NCBI GenBank assembly: GCA_016647705.1
Contig: CM028335.1
Span: 6,960,579 to 7,024,578 of the forward strand
Length of the DNA stretch: 64,000 nucleotides
From: Eucommia ulmoides
Lineage: Eukaryota > Streptophyta > Magnoliopsida > Garryales > Eucommiaceae
Direction: 5' to 3'
Shown here: positions 11,368 to 23,640 of the stretch, in pieces
Position numbering within the stretch: position 1 is the stretch's first letter
How the letters are laid out: every line of letters starts with the position of its first letter
Translations under genes and position numbers: made by a program
The notes under the pieces: generated by a model
The model's input: the letters and a program-made list of their open reading frames with translations, nothing else
Database searches by the model: none
What the model was told of the DNA's origin: nothing

Positions 11368-14300
11368 ATGTCTACTGTTTACGATTTTAAACAAGTAACT
11401 GTTGATCTCAACAAACCCTTTCGTTTCGAAGGGTTTCATTTTAAAAGGTGGAGACAGAAAATGTTATTTTTTCTTACTATCGAAAAAGTAGCATATGTCT
11501 GTACGACCGAAAAACCACAATTATCTCAAGTTCCTACAGACGCTCAGATTCAAGAAGTTAAGTCTTGGGAGGAAAATGATTTCCGTTGTAAGAATTTTAT
11601 TCTTAATGGTATGTCTGATGATCTGTATGATTATTACTGCACTAACAAAACTGCGAAGGAAGTTTGGGATGCTCTTTCGAAGAAATACGACACTGAGGAG
11701 GCTGGAAGTAAAAAATATGCTGTTAGTCGGTATCTAAAATACCAAATGACCGACGACAAATCAGTAGAGGTTCAGTCTCATGAACTTCAGAAAATCGCTC
11801 ATGAAATAATTGCTGAAGGTATGTCCCTTGATGAACAATTTCAAGTTGCTGTTTTAATTGACAAATTACCCCCCTCTTGGAAAGATTTTAAGAATACTCT
11901 AAGGCATAAAACTAAAGAGTTTTCTTTAGAAAGTTTGATCACTCGTCTTCGGATTGAGGAGGAGGCCCGAAAACAAGATCAGAAAGATGAAGTGCTTGTT
12001 GTTTCTAACAACGCTCACAAGAAATCATCTTACGCAATTCTGAAACCTAAAGGGAAAAATATGAAAAATCAAAATCAGAATCGCAACCACAATAACCAGA
12101 ACAGAAATGTGCATCAAAATCAGAATAGAAACAAACTCCCTTCAAGAAATAATTCTGAACAGTTTACTTGCTATAACTGTGGGAAGGCGGGCCATTTGGC
12201 TCGGAACTGCCGGCAAAGACGTCGTCCTGTTCCACAGGCGAATCTTACCGAGGACCAACTTATAGCTATGATTTCTGAAATCAATATAGTTGGTGGATCC
12301 GAAGGGTGGTGGGTAGACACTGGTGCTTCACGCCATGTCTGCTATGATCGAACCATGTTCAAATCTTATTCTGAAAGTGAAGACAAGAAAATGTTGCTGG
12401 GTGATTCCCACTCCACTATTGTTGCCGGTTCTGGTGAAGTGGAATTAAAGTTTACCTCTGGAAAGACAGTCATCCTTAAAGATGTTCTGCATACTCCAGA
12501 GATGAGAAAGAATTTGGTTTCGGGCTATCTTCTAAACAAGGCGGGGTTCACTCAAACTATTGGGGCTGATTTGTACACCCTAACCAAAAATAATATTTTT
12601 GTTGGGAAAGGATATGCAACTGATGGAATGTTCAAACTAAATGTTGAAATTAATAAAATTTCTTCTTCTGCTTACATGTTGTGTTCTTTTAATATTTGGC
12701 ATGCTAGACTTTGTCATGTTAACAAACGCATTATTAAAAACTTAAGTAACTTAGAACTAATTCCTAAATTATCTTTGAATGATTTTGAAAAATGTGAATT
12801 TTGTAGTCAAGCTAAAATTACTAAAACCCCTCATAAATCAGTAATTAGAGAATCTGAATCTCTTGACTTAATACATTCAGATATTTGTGAATTTGATGGA
12901 GTCTTGACTAGGAATGGTAAACGGTATTTTATTACATTCATTGATGATTGTTCTAATTTTACTTATGTTTATCTCATGAAAAATAAAAGTGAAGCTTTTG
13001 AAATGTTTAAGAATTTTGTAACTGAGATTGAAAATCAATGCAATAAGAAAATTAAGAGATTACGTAGTGATAGAGGAACAGAATATGATTCCGATATTTT
13101 TATTGATTTTTATAAATCTCATGGGATTATTCATGAAAAAACTGCACCGTATTCTCCTGAAATGAATGGTAAGGCTGAAAGGAAAAATAGAACTTTTGCT
13201 GAATCAGTAGTTGCTATTTTACTTAACTCCGGTGCAGCTTCTCACTGGTGGGGTGAAATTTTATTAACGGTTTGCTACGTACTTAATAGAGTTCCCAAAT
13301 CGAAAAGTAAAATTTCACCTTATGAAGTTTTCAAAAATAAGAAACCAAATTTGTCTTATTTTAAAACTTGGGGTTGTTTGGCATATGTTCGAATCCCTGA
13401 CCCCAAAAGAAGAAAACTTGCCAGTAGAGCTTATGAATGTGTTTTTATTGGTTATGCGGTAAATAGCAAAGCATATAGATTTTATGATTTGAAAGATAAA
13501 GTTATCATTGAATCAAATGATGCTGATTTTTATGAAGATAAATTTCCTTTCAAATTGAAGAATAGTGGGGGCTCGACTTCTAGTAATGAACCTATCATTA
13601 GGATTAATGAATCTAATAAGGAATTAGATATTGAACCTAGAAGGAGTAAACGACCTCGTATAGCTAAAGACTTTGGTTCGGATTTCTATGCATATACCTT
13701 AGAGGAGGATCCACTTACCCTCCAAGATGCATTATCCTCTATAGATGCCAGTTTATGGCAAGAGGCTATAGATGATGAGTTAGACTCTCTCGAGTCAAAT
13801 AGAACTTGGCATTTGGTAGATTTACCTCCTGGTTGTAAAACAATAGGATGTAAATGGATTCTTAAAAAGAAATTGAATCCGGATGGAACCATTGATAAAT
13901 ACAAGGCTCGTCTTGTAGCCAAAGGGTTTAGACAAAGAGATAATGTAGATTTCTTTGATACTTTCTCACCTGTCTCTAGAATTACATCTATTCGTGTACT
14001 TTTATCTCTTGCTGCAATTCATGATCTTATAGTGCATCAAATGGATGTTAAAACTGCTTTTTTAAATGGTGAATTAGAAGAAGAGATTTATATGGACCAA
14101 CCTGAAGGATTTATTATTCCTGGTCTAGAAAACAAAGTATGCAAATTAGATAAATCTCTTTATGGTTTGAAACAAGCACCTAAGCAATGGCATGAGAAAT
14201 TTGATAATCTAGTCATTTCACATGGTTTTAAAGTAAATGAAAGTGACAAATGCATTTACTATAAACCTGAAAATAATGTTTGCACCATTATATGTATTTA

Positions 14301-15249
14301 TGTGGATGACTTGCTAATTTTTGGTTCCAATATTCATGTTGTGAATAATGTAAAATCCATGCTATGTGCTAATTTCGATATGAAAGATCTTGGTGAAGCA
14401 AGCGTAATCTTTGGTATTAAAATAACTAGGTCTAAACATGGAATTTCTTTGGATCAATCTCATTATATAGAGAAGATTCTAAAGAAATACAATTATTTTG
14501 ATTGTAAACCAGCATGTACTCCTTATGACCCTAGTGTGAAGTTGTTCAAGAACACCGGTGACGGTGTTAGACAAACTGAGTATGCGAGCATCATTGGCAG
14601 TCTCCGATATGCCACTGACTGCACTAGGCCCGACATAGCGTATGCTGTGGGATTACTATGCAGGTTTACAAGTAGACCTAGTATTGAGCATTGGCATGCT
14701 ATTGAGAGGATTATGAGATATCTAAAGAGAACTATGAACCTTGGATTACATTATCAGAAGTTTCCCGCTGTTCTGGAAGGATATAGCGATGCTGATTGGA
14801 ATACCCTTTCAGATGACTCCAAGGCAACTAGCGGCTATATATTTAGTATAGCTGGTGGAGCTGTTTCTTGGAAGTCTAAGAAACAGACTATTTTGGCTCA
14901 ATCTACCATGGAGTCTGAGATGATTGCACTAGCTTCGGCTAGCGAGGAAGCAGGGTGGTTAAGGAGCCTGCTTTCTGATACCCCTTTATGGGAGAGACCG
15001 ATTCCAGCTGTCTTGATCCATTGTGATAGTACCGCGGCTATTGCAAAGATTCAGAACCGTTATTATAACGGAAAAAAGCGACAAATACGTCGCAAACACA
15101 GCACCATTAGAGAGTATATCTCTACAGGGGCTGTGAGAGTGGATCATGTACGGTCTGATGATAACTTAGCCGATCCTTTGACGAAAGGATTAGCTCGAGA
15201 AAAGGTTTACAAAACCTCGAAAGGAATGGGACTCAAGCCCATAGATTGA
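11368..15249 (+). CDS. Copia Gag-Pol polyprotein, copy 2 (1293 aa, intact)
   Basis: Same length and domain order as the upstream copy. It differs at three residues: V611A just after the integrase glutamate, L1015F in the reverse transcriptase region, and I1038L. One silent change lies at 12942. Protease DTGA, integrase D-D-E, YVDD and RNase H motifs are all kept. The near identity shows the duplication or recombination is very recent compared with other elements in the window. Confidence 0.95.
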   Translation: MSTVYDFKQVTVDLNKPFRFEGFHFKRWRQKMLFFLTIEKVAYVCTTEKPQLSQVPTDAQIQEVKSWEENDFRCKNFILNGMSDDLYDYYCTNKTAKEVWDALSKKYDTEEAGSKKYAVSRYLKYQMTDDKSVEVQSHELQKIAHEIIAEGMSLDEQFQVAVLIDKLPPSWKDFKNTLRHKTKEFSLESLITRLRIEEEARKQDQKDEVLVVSNNAHKKSSYAILKPKGKNMKNQNQNRNHNNQNRNVHQNQNRNKLPSRNNSEQFTCYNCGKAGHLARNCRQRRRPVPQANLTEDQLIAMISEINIVGGSEGWWVDTGASRHVCYDRTMFKSYSESEDKKMLLGDSHSTIVAGSGEVELKFTSGKTVILKDVLHTPEMRKNLVSGYLLNKAGFTQTIGADLYTLTKNNIFVGKGYATDGMFKLNVEINKISSSAYMLCSFNIWHARLCHVNKRIIKNLSNLELIPKLSLNDFEKCEFCSQAKITKTPHKSVIRESESLDLIHSDICEFDGVLTRNGKRYFITFIDDCSNFTYVYLMKNKSEAFEMFKNFVTEIENQCNKKIKRLRSDRGTEYDSDIFIDFYKSHGIIHEKTAPYSPEMNGKAERKNRTFAESVVAILLNSGAASHWWGEILLTVCYVLNRVPKSKSKISPYEVFKNKKPNLSYFKTWGCLAYVRIPDPKRRKLASRAYECVFIGYAVNSKAYRFYDLKDKVIIESNDADFYEDKFPFKLKNSGGSTSSNEPIIRINESNKELDIEPRRSKRPRIAKDFGSDFYAYTLEEDPLTLQDALSSIDASLWQEAIDDELDSLESNRTWHLVDLPPGCKTIGCKWILKKKLNPDGTIDKYKARLVAKGFRQRDNVDFFDTFSPVSRITSIRVLLSLAAIHDLIVHQMDVKTAFLNGELEEEIYMDQPEGFIIPGLENKVCKLDKSLYGLKQAPKQWHEKFDNLVISHGFKVNESDKCIYYKPENNVCTIICIYVDDLLIFGSNIHVVNNVKSMLCANFDMKDLGEASVIFGIKITRSKHGISLDQSHYIEKILKKYNYFDCKPACTPYDPSVKLFKNTGDGVRQTEYASIIGSLRYATDCTRPDIAYAVGLLCRFTSRPSIEHWHAIERIMRYLKRTMNLGLHYQKFPAVLEGYSDADWNTLSDDSKATSGYIFSIAGGAVSWKSKKQTILAQSTMESEMIALASASEEAGWLRSLLSDTPLWERPIPAVLIHCDSTAAIAKIQNRYYNGKKRQIRRKHSTIREYISTGAVRVDHVRSDDNLADPLTKGLAREKVYKTSKGMGLKPID

Positions 15250-15803
15250 CGAGTCACTTATGAGGGAAACCCAACCTATAGACTGGAGATCCCAAGAAAT
15301 AGGTTCAAAGGGTAATAACAACTCATGAAGTGATATGAGAAAAATCATGCTATAAAATTGAGTTCTATTTCATAAATGTGTTGTTTGAAGCATGATATCT
15401 TGAAGCAATAGAAGGTTGAGTTTTTATTAACTCTTAATGAGATCTATACTCTATATTTGAGTGGAGTACCTAGCTACAAGAGTACTCTTGATAGATTCAC
15501 CTATGTGAATGTGGAAGTGTGGCCGCTTCCTATGGAATTTTGGGCAAAATTCTCTAGAGCATTCACTATACTGGGATACACGTGCATGGCCGTAAAGCAC
15601 GGGCTTTTGGACTACACCCTGATAGGGTTGTGTGTGTGATGTTGTTAGAGATAGAGTTCAAAACTACGAGTTACTCTAGTATAATCTAAAGCATCTTCAC
15701 TATGTAAAGGTTCAAGTCGATAGACACCTTTTCTTATGCACAATCTTATATTGAATTATACTGCTCGATGAAAAAATTGTTTTTAAAAATTCAAGTGGGG
15801 GAT
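15250..15803 (+). other. Copia 3' non-coding internal region, copy 2, ending in polypurine tract
   Basis: Matches the corresponding region of copy 1 with one substitution seen (15779). The polypurine tract is at 15793-15802. The same 60-codon frame lies at 15457-15639. Confidence 0.75.
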
Positions 15804-16821
15804 TGTTGAAACAAATGAATTTTAATTTAATTTTTTGAATAGAAAGTGCCAAATGTGTATAAATGGTTTTTTCCTCAAAACCTTTTGTCCCACATTGGTT
15901 GGGAGAGGAAAAATTAAAGTGGATATCTAGGGGTATGTGAGACACTTGGGGTGTGCCCCAAGGGGTACCCACATTTTGTGGAGGGGAGAGGAGTTACATC
16001 CCTATCGGTTTACCACACACGCGCGCGCGCCGCCGCCGTCCGGCCGTGCCGAGCCGAGCCGAGCGTGTGATGAGGTGGCACTTATTTACTTTTTAGAAAG
16101 AAAAAAATTATTTAAATAATTTTAATAAAAATAAAAAACAGTTTAATTTAAAAAAAAAAAAAAAAAAAAAAACTGTCAGAAAAAATTGAAACCGTTTGAA
16201 TAAAAAAAAAAACGTTTTAACGTTTTTTTTTTAAAAACTTCAAACGTTTTAACGTTTTTTTTCTTTCTTTTATTAAGTTTCGGTTTCAAATTTTTTATCA
16301 AACGGTTTGATTGAATTTTTTTTCCTATAAATACCTGATTGGTTTCCTCAATTTTTTAAAGAAAAAAAAAAATTCAGAACACTGTTTCTGTTCCGGTTTC
16401 ATTTCTGTTCCTGATCTACTGTTTCTGTTCCTGATCTGCTGTTTCTGTTTCTGTTCCGGATTTTTTTTTCTGTTTCTGCTTCTGTTTTCGTTTCTGTTCC
16501 CAAACAATTTTTGGTTTGATCTTCGGAATTGTTCCGATTTGTTCCGGTACTGTTTTGTCAGTCCGATTTTGGTTTCCGAGCAGTTTGTTCGTTTTGCGAA
16601 CAGTGTGTGGGGGTGTTTGGTATTCGGGACTTCTACAGTGCAAAGAACGTCCTAGACAGAGGAGAATTCTGGGTTGTTTTATCCTGGGGACGACGGGGCT
16701 GATACACTGCTTGCACGTTCTTGGGCAGAGCCGCGAAACGTCTTAAAGAGAGCGACCTAGTCCGCGACTCATCCCAAGAAATTTTGGTAAACTCGTTCTT
16801 TACTTATTTTCTGCAACAACA
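15804..16821 (+). repeat. Copia LTR 3 (right)
   Basis: Starts after the second polypurine tract and ends CAACAACA followed by TACAT. Its TATA box is at 16326-16333. It carries private changes (for example T at about 16674 where the others have C). Confidence 0.9.
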
Positions 16822-16826
16822 TACAT

Positions 16827-17857
16827 TTATAAAAATTTATGGTTAAAAAATAAATTATGTTAAAAAGGGTAAAAAATAATTTTGATATTTTTAAAAAAGA
16901 TGTACATTTAGCAAAAAAAAGAGTGTACGCGTGGAAACTCTCAAACATTATTCTTGGTGCAAAATCATTAAAATATAATACTAGGAATCAATATCAAAAT
17001 AAATATTTTTATTGGGATATAATAGTAATTTTTCATTTATTTTTTGCACCTTTGTTTACAAAAGTTTTCTTTTTTCTCTTCTCATATCATATCTAATTGG
17101 CTTAATCTTTTGGGATGGATTTAATCATGTTTTACATATTCATGAGGAATAATAATAGCACAAAAGAGAGAAAATTATATTTGGGTACGATTATACTCCA
17201 TATTATATTTCAATAACAAAACGGATAGAACTGTGTAATTGAGACATGCAAGTTTTAAAATCAAATTTTGAAGAGAAGTATGTAAAATTAAATATTGAAG
17301 GGGCAACAATTTCAAAAGTATAAAATGTGATTTTACCTTGATTGAGCGAACATTCATAAAGACCAAAACTGCAAAAATAAATATCAAATGTTAAACACAT
17401 TAATCTCCACTTAATGATGATTCACCCCCTCTGAATCTTCATCTGTGAACATGACGAATAATTTAAATATGTGAATGTTCATATAAAAGAATAATGTTGA
17501 CACACACAAATCTCATACTAGTGTGAAAATTCTCAAAAATATTATGAAAAAACTCTTTTGTTGTAAATTTACACCTAAATAAAAATTCGAGAACATATCT
17601 TTCTACGTGAACATTCATGTGTAAGTCTCATATGTGAACATTCATGTAAAGAAACAACTTTGAAATCAAAATTTCTCGTATTAAACCACTTTAACATTCA
17701 TGTATACAAAGCATTTGTGAATATTCACGTATTTGTCTTTCAACTATCTAAACGTGCATCATTCATCACCTACTTATATAATTTCCTCAATGAAAAAATA
17801 AAAATAAAGAATGGCCTCAACAGACGACGAACACAAGCCTAAAGTCGAATCCATAAA
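16827..17857. other. AT-rich intergenic sequence with GAACATTC/GAATGTTC words
   Basis: No gene is recognised. Between about 17348 and 17730 the words GAACATTC or GAATGTTC and near-copies recur at least five times. Each is a two-unit inverted GAA-TTC motif, the half of a heat-shock element, but no full three-unit element is obvious. Confidence 0.4.
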
Positions 17858-19216
17858 TCTAATACTAATATATAAAAGTGGAAGGAGAGAAAAACTTTTA
17901 ATGAAGTTGGAAAATGAGTCCTTCAAGTTTTTTGGTGAATTTCATTTTTTTTTTAATTTTTTTTCATTAATTATTACCACCTCTTCCTAAATTCTTATAT
18001 TTTCTTTTCTTTTCCTTTTTTCACCAGTAAAAATCTTTCAAACATTTTGGAAACTTCACAAAATAATAATAATAATAAAAAAAAATATATATATATATAT
18101 AATTATTTTAATTTAAAAAAATAATTATAATTACAAATAGAAAATTCACAAGTCTAATGTTTTTTAACCCAGTGAAAGTATTAGTAAATAAAATCTCATA
18201 TTAAAACTTCACCAAATAATTAAAAAAAAAAAAAAAAACTAAATTAAACAACTTCTATATGAAGTGTAATTAAATTTCATAGATAAAAAATAATTAATTT
18301 TTAGAGTAATTTTAAATTTAAAAATTTCAGCAGCAAGTACTCTTTAAGTACTCAAAAAACACAAAAAACTATCGTTTGATCCCAAAAAAGTAAAAAGAAA
18401 AAAAAATTAGAATAGAAAATGTATTACATAAATCAACAATTTTTAATTCTCATAATAATTTTAAATTCTAAAAAATCAGCACGTACTTTTTAAATAGTAA
18501 AAAAAAATATAGTAACCATCATTTGATCCAAAAAATATTAAAAAAAAATTATAAATATATTTACATAAACAGAATTTAAAAATCAAAATTGTAATTCTTT
18601 TAAGAGGGTTATAAAAGTAATTTTTTATTAGATAGTTTTAATTAATTTTTTTTAATAATATATTATCAAGGAAGTGAGAGTCAAAAATATTTTCCAAATG
18701 ATAAGGGATATCATTGTAAGTTTTCTCAATGACAATGACACGGACCTTGATTGAAAATTATCCATATTTTGATTGAATATTGTTTTCATTATAACTAATT
18801 ATATGTAACCTTATCTCTTCATCTCCATCTCCCTCTCCAACCATTTAATAATTTTTTTTTTCATTAATTAGTTACATAAAACTTTTAAATAATATAAAAA
18901 AAGACCTATTAACTTATTTTAAAACTATTATTTAAAGAAAATAGAAAATTTTAAAAATCCTCTAGGAGATTATTTACATATTATATACTATTTTCTAAAA
19001 ATAAATGTGAGTGATGAACAATAATTATTTTAGAGGTTGACATTATTTGTTTTTTAGCTTACAATTTTATTTTTATTTTTCAGCATTAACTTTTTTTTCT
19101 CCATACTTTCATACGATAAATTAAATATAAATTAAATGATACATTATTGTACGTATAATATTCAAATAAAAAATATATACTAATATAATTTTTTCTAGAC
19201 CCGCATATAAAACTAG
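17858..19216 (+). mobile_element. Non-autonomous Helitron-like element
   Basis: Starts A|TCTAATACTAATATATAAAA at 17858 and ends ACCCGCATATAAAACTAG|T at 19216, matching the Helitron rule of TC at the 5' end, CTRR at the 3' end and insertion between A and T. The 3' hairpin is weak. There is no coding sequence. The interior contains two diverged copies of a unit of about 120 bp (about 18300-18430 and 18440-18560) that recurs at 21110-21250. Confidence 0.5.
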
Positions 19217-19806
19217 TAATTAATTAAAACATAACCCCCAAAAATGTTCAGTTAGGTGTTTCGCAACAAACTTATAGAGTATATGAATGCTCACAAGCTT
19301 AAACGATTTTTATTAAACCGAATAAACCCTTTTTTTGCCAAACTATCTCTGCAATTTCTTATATGCCGATTTCTTTCAATTCCCAGCTAGTCCTCTCTCC
19401 GATGTCTCAACTTCAACATAAAAGGGAAAGGAATGAATCGTCTGGCAAAGAACATTTCCATTTCAAACAAAATTGCAGAACATGTAGGGGCATCCTCCTC
19501 CATCTTAGTTTGAATGTCAACCGTCGAGGATCATTTTCTAAACGTACTATATGGATTGGTCTTTATTACAACAGACCACGTTGGCCACCCGCCACACCGT
19601 CCACCACCATGCTGATTCACAAACACCACCCACATCTTCATCGTCTTTTCTTATCTCCTCCCTCTCTCTCATATATATATATATATATATTTATTTAAAC
19701 GATTCAAGCTTAATTGCAACCAAATACATTTATTTTATTTTTGTTCTAAAAAATTATAAAAATATTTTAAGAATAATTATTATATTTTTTATCTGAAGAA
19801 TAATTA
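19217..19806. other. Intergenic spacer between Helitron-like copies
   Basis: Short host-like stretch; the open frames at 19363-19796 show no recognisable domain and I do not call them. A TA microsatellite lies at about 19672-19690. Confidence 0.35.
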
Positions 19807-21928
19807 TCTAATAATAAAACCTAAAAGTGGAAGACATTAGATTGGAATGAAGGAGAGCCAAGTATTACTCATCTCTTCACTCATATTCTTCTAATAAAAT
19901 GGATGGCTAGGATCATTGCTAATTCTCCCATTAATGGTCACATTTTCTAAATTAATGGTTCACTTATTACTCAATTGTTATCTTTGATGGCCCTTCACTT
20001 GCCTATTTCCTCACCTATACTTAATGGTCATAATTTTTATATTAATGGTTCACTTATTTCCTAATTGCTATTTTTGATGGCCTTTCACTTCCTCATGCGA
20101 TTAATATTTCATCGGTTTTGAACAATTGCTTTAAAATGAAACATACCTTTGTGACATTGATATACCGATTAAATTTGTAGTCAATTGCTCATTGACATTA
20201 TTTTTTGTTGTTTTTGAAAGAGAGTTCTTTATTTAATCACTGCTGCACAATTGGGCCAAATTAGATTTTCATCATGTCTTCTTACATATTGTAAAATTAA
20301 TTTAGTTTTTTCTAAGCTACTAAATTGGTTTTAATAATAATTGAAGCAAAATGATTGATTCTTGATTTTGATATATTAATTTAGTCTGTGTGTTTCCAAT
20401 CAACAAATGTTTCATACGCTTTCAGAGAAATATTTAAATGAAAAATATTAATTTAAATGTGTGTTTTTTTTTCAATACTTGAATGTTGTGTTTCTAATTT
20501 TTCAATGCTTGAATCCATTAATTTAGTCTATGTTTTTCCTATAACCAAGGCTCCGTATGTGTTCGATGAAATATTTGAACAAAAAATATTAGTTTGAATA
20601 GATTGTTTTCTATTTTTATATGTTTGAATCGTGTTTTTCTAATTATTCTCATAAATATTATAGTGTTGATTGTTTTGACTCCAAAATTGCAGCACATCAT
20701 CTTTCCATCCTCTATTGTTGTCGCCCATCCAAACCCAAACAATGTTCATCAGATATGTGTCTAATATCTGATATTGATTAAAAAAAAAATTGCAGATTCT
20801 TTGTCCAGAGCGATGAGGAATGCCTTAAATAGAGAGGAGATGAGAGAAGAGGAACACCTAGAAGAGAACCACTAAATTCAGTTTCCGCCAAATCACTATA
20901 TTATTTTCTTTCTCAATGAAGATTTATATGCACACAAGCCAGAGATTTTTTTTTTTTAATAATTAACGAATATATGTTGATTTCTTAATTAAGTTTTCTG
21001 CATTTGAATTTCCTTACTCGATCATCTTAATCAATTATATTCTTACCATTAATTAATAACAAAACCTTAAAACATGAAGGTTTTCTATTAAACTCAAATC
21101 AAATTTCACAAAAGTGAAAAATGTATAACATAAATCAATAGTATTTAATCTTTAGAATACATTTAAATTTAAAAAATCCACACCATGTACTATTTAAATA
21201 CTAAAAAAAGGTATAACAACCAATATTTGATCTTAAAAGTAATAAAAAAAATTAGTAAAATAAATTATATAAAAACAAAATTTAAATACAAAAATTGAAG
21301 TTATCCAAAAGTGTGATTCTTTTGAGAGGTTTAGGAGAGTAATTTTTTTATTAGGTGGTTTTAATTAATTTTTTTTAATAATATAGTAACATGGATAAAT
21401 AAGTAATTTTATATTTAACATCAAACGAAAGGGGTGTCAAAAATATTTTTCAAATGATGCGTGATATCGTTGTAGGTTTTGCAAATGACAGGATATCACT
21501 GAAACTTACTCATGTATTGGTAGAAGATTATTTTTACTATAAATAATTATATGTCATCTTATTTCTTCCTTATTTTCTCTCTCTTCAACCATTTCATAAA
21601 AATCTCTCTATTTATTAATTACATATAAAAGTTATTAAATTTCATTTTGCTCAAAAAAGTATTTCTATAATTTTGACTAAAATAGTTGAAACCATTAAAC
21701 AACATGAAAAGACCTATTAGATTATTTTAGATATATTATTTAAAAAAAATGTCAAGTTTCGAAAAGCCCCTTATGGGCTTCTTTTTTTAATTTTTTTTTT
21801 CCAGAAAATAAATACAAGTAACGAACATCGATAGTTTTAAATATTGGAATTTACAAATTTTTAGGTAATAATTTTATTTTTATTTTTGAATATTAAAATT
21901 TATTTTTGTTATGCTCTCATTAAATATA
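19807..21928 (+). mobile_element. Second Helitron-like copy, 3' end unclear
   Basis: A|TCTAATAATAAAACC at 19807 is followed by AAAGTGGAAGA, as at the start of the first copy. Positions about 21080-21800 are homologous to about 18370-18960 of the first copy (shared words TTTTAATTAATTTTTTTTAA and TCAAAAATATTTT). I see no clear CTRR end; a further 5'-like start lies at 21929. Confidence 0.4.
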
Positions 21929-22100
21929 TCTTATTATAATTATAATATTAAAAATGGAAGACAAGCCTTTAGAATGAGATATGGTTAATCTCTTCAATCT
22001 TCTTACTCTTATTAAATCAATGACCAAGATATTCTTTTCCATTAACAATAACATTAAATGAATAGAAAATTATTTTTAATTCAAATTAATAACATTGATA
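21929..22100 (+). mobile_element. Third Helitron-like 5' end
   Basis: A|TCTTATTATAATTATAATA at 21929, then AAAATGGAAGACAAGCC and sequence resembling 19820-19960 (AATCTCTTCA, ATTAAATCAATGACCA). The rest of this copy is not delimited. Confidence 0.35.
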
Positions 22101-23360
22101 TTGCTTTCAATTCCAACTCTATATATATTTGCATAATAAAATATTTTTTTAATTAATAATTAGTTTTTTTATTTTTTATTATCAATTCAAAATTTCAATC
22201 TTTTTTATAAAAAAATTATATTCATCATATTGGATTTTTTTTAAAAAAAAACTCAAATAAATTTTCATTCAAATAAAAATATTTTTTAATCAACAATTCT
22301 ATTCATTTATTTTTATTTCGTTATTATTGTCAATTCGAACTTTCATTTATTTTTTACAAAAAAAAAAAAATAATATTCATAATATTGGATTTTTAAAAAT
22401 AATAGTTAAATCATTTTTTATTCAAAAAATGGATTAATTATGTGGCAAAAAAATGATGGTCCCTCAAACACAATTTTTTCTCCAATAATCTATTTTAACA
22501 TTAATCTTATTTTAAATGAATGTATTTTTTTCTCATAATTTTTTTAAAAAAATGGGTTTCTAATGAGCATTTCATAAATTAATAATGATTTTTTTTTTAA
22601 TTTGAATTTTACGATTTACTATTTATCTAATTCACTTTTTGCAGTGATTTTTAAAAAACCCAATAATTCTCTTAAAAGTTAAAAGTCATTGTACGTCACA
22701 AAAATTATTATAACTTTTTATATGAAAGTTGCAGTTATTTGAAAGTAGTATAATAATTTTGGATTCATCAAAAAATTATTATACCGGCGTAGAATACAGT
22801 GATCAAAATTTTAAGTTCGTATACCATTCAATTTTTTCTTTTTTAAAAAAATTGTCCATACAGTTTACTAACTTATAATAATTTTATAAAACTTGAAAAA
22901 CACACAATATGTTGATATTTTTGTGATTTTTTTGCTCCAAGGTCAGAAACTAATTTTTCCATTCCATAATTTTTTTTATTTGTTTATTCATATTTTATGA
23001 CTTCTAATTTTTGTAATGTTTTTTCGAAACAGGTCTTGCTACAAAAAACTTAGGTATTCGATAAATTTTACTAAGAGTATCAAATGTAAACGTCCTGAGG
23101 AAGAAAATACAATTTCTATTAATTTAACATTTAAATAGTAATCAATTGTGTCGTAATATTATAAACAAACCTAACATGATTTTTTTTTTTTTTTTTATTT
23201 TGTCTAAACCTGCCAGTTATTAATAAATATGATTCTATTCTCAAGATATTATATAACAAAAATAGAATTCTTATCTCATTCAATTGGCTGCGGTTGTTTC
23301 TTAGAGGGGTTTCTTTTTGGGTTTTGGGAGCCTCCGAAAAAAGAACAAAATCAGCGACAA
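22100..23360. other. AT-rich intergenic sequence
   Basis: Dominated by A and T runs. I see no gene, RNA or clear element here. It forms the distal upstream region of the gene that starts at 23641. Confidence 0.4.
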
Positions 23361-23363
23361 AGA

Positions 23364-23432
23364 TGGGCTGGACGGCCTTCATCATTCTGGCCCATAACTT
23401 AGAAAGATCAACCCAAAGCTTAATTTAGGCCC
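23364..23432 (+). promoter_or_regulatory. Site II-like promoter elements upstream of the ARM/HEAT gene
   Basis: TGGGCT at 23364, GGCCCA at 23389 and AGGCCC at 23427 lie 210-280 bp before the start codon. Site II motifs (TGGGCC/T) are known from promoters of constitutively expressed plant genes. No convincing TATA box is visible nearby, which fits a housekeeping promoter. This is inferred from motifs only. Confidence 0.35.
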
Positions 23433-23640
23433 GGCAAAATTTAAAACGACCCTGTATCACAAAGCTATCTAACCGGCGGAGAAATGCTCCGGTGACCAAT
23501 AGAATACTGGGGAAGCCTCTAGCTTCGAACACTTCCGATCATTCTTCCGTCGCTGCTGGAACCTAGAACACCGCCTTCTTTTGCATAGAATTTGTGTTAA
23601 TCGCGGGAATTCAAATCGAGCTCTTTGTGTGCGCCTGACA

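Larger units (their letters stand above)
4840..16826 (+). mobile_element. Young tandem Copia array: LTR-internal-LTR-internal-LTR
   Basis: Three LTRs (4845-5860, 10324-11340, 15804-16821; 1016, 1017 and 1018 bp, each starting TGTTGAAAC and ending CAACAACA) flank two internal regions. The whole array is bordered by one 5-bp duplication, TACAT at 4840-4844 and 16822-16826. Neither junction inside the array has a TSD, so this is one insertion or the product of recombination, not two separate insertions. The LTRs differ by a handful of bases. In the internal regions I found five substitutions by eye (7462/12942, 7719/13199, 8930/14410, 8999/14479, 10299/15779). Domain order protease-integrase-RT-RNase H makes it Ty1/Copia. 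An assembly duplication must be excluded. Confidence 0.9.
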
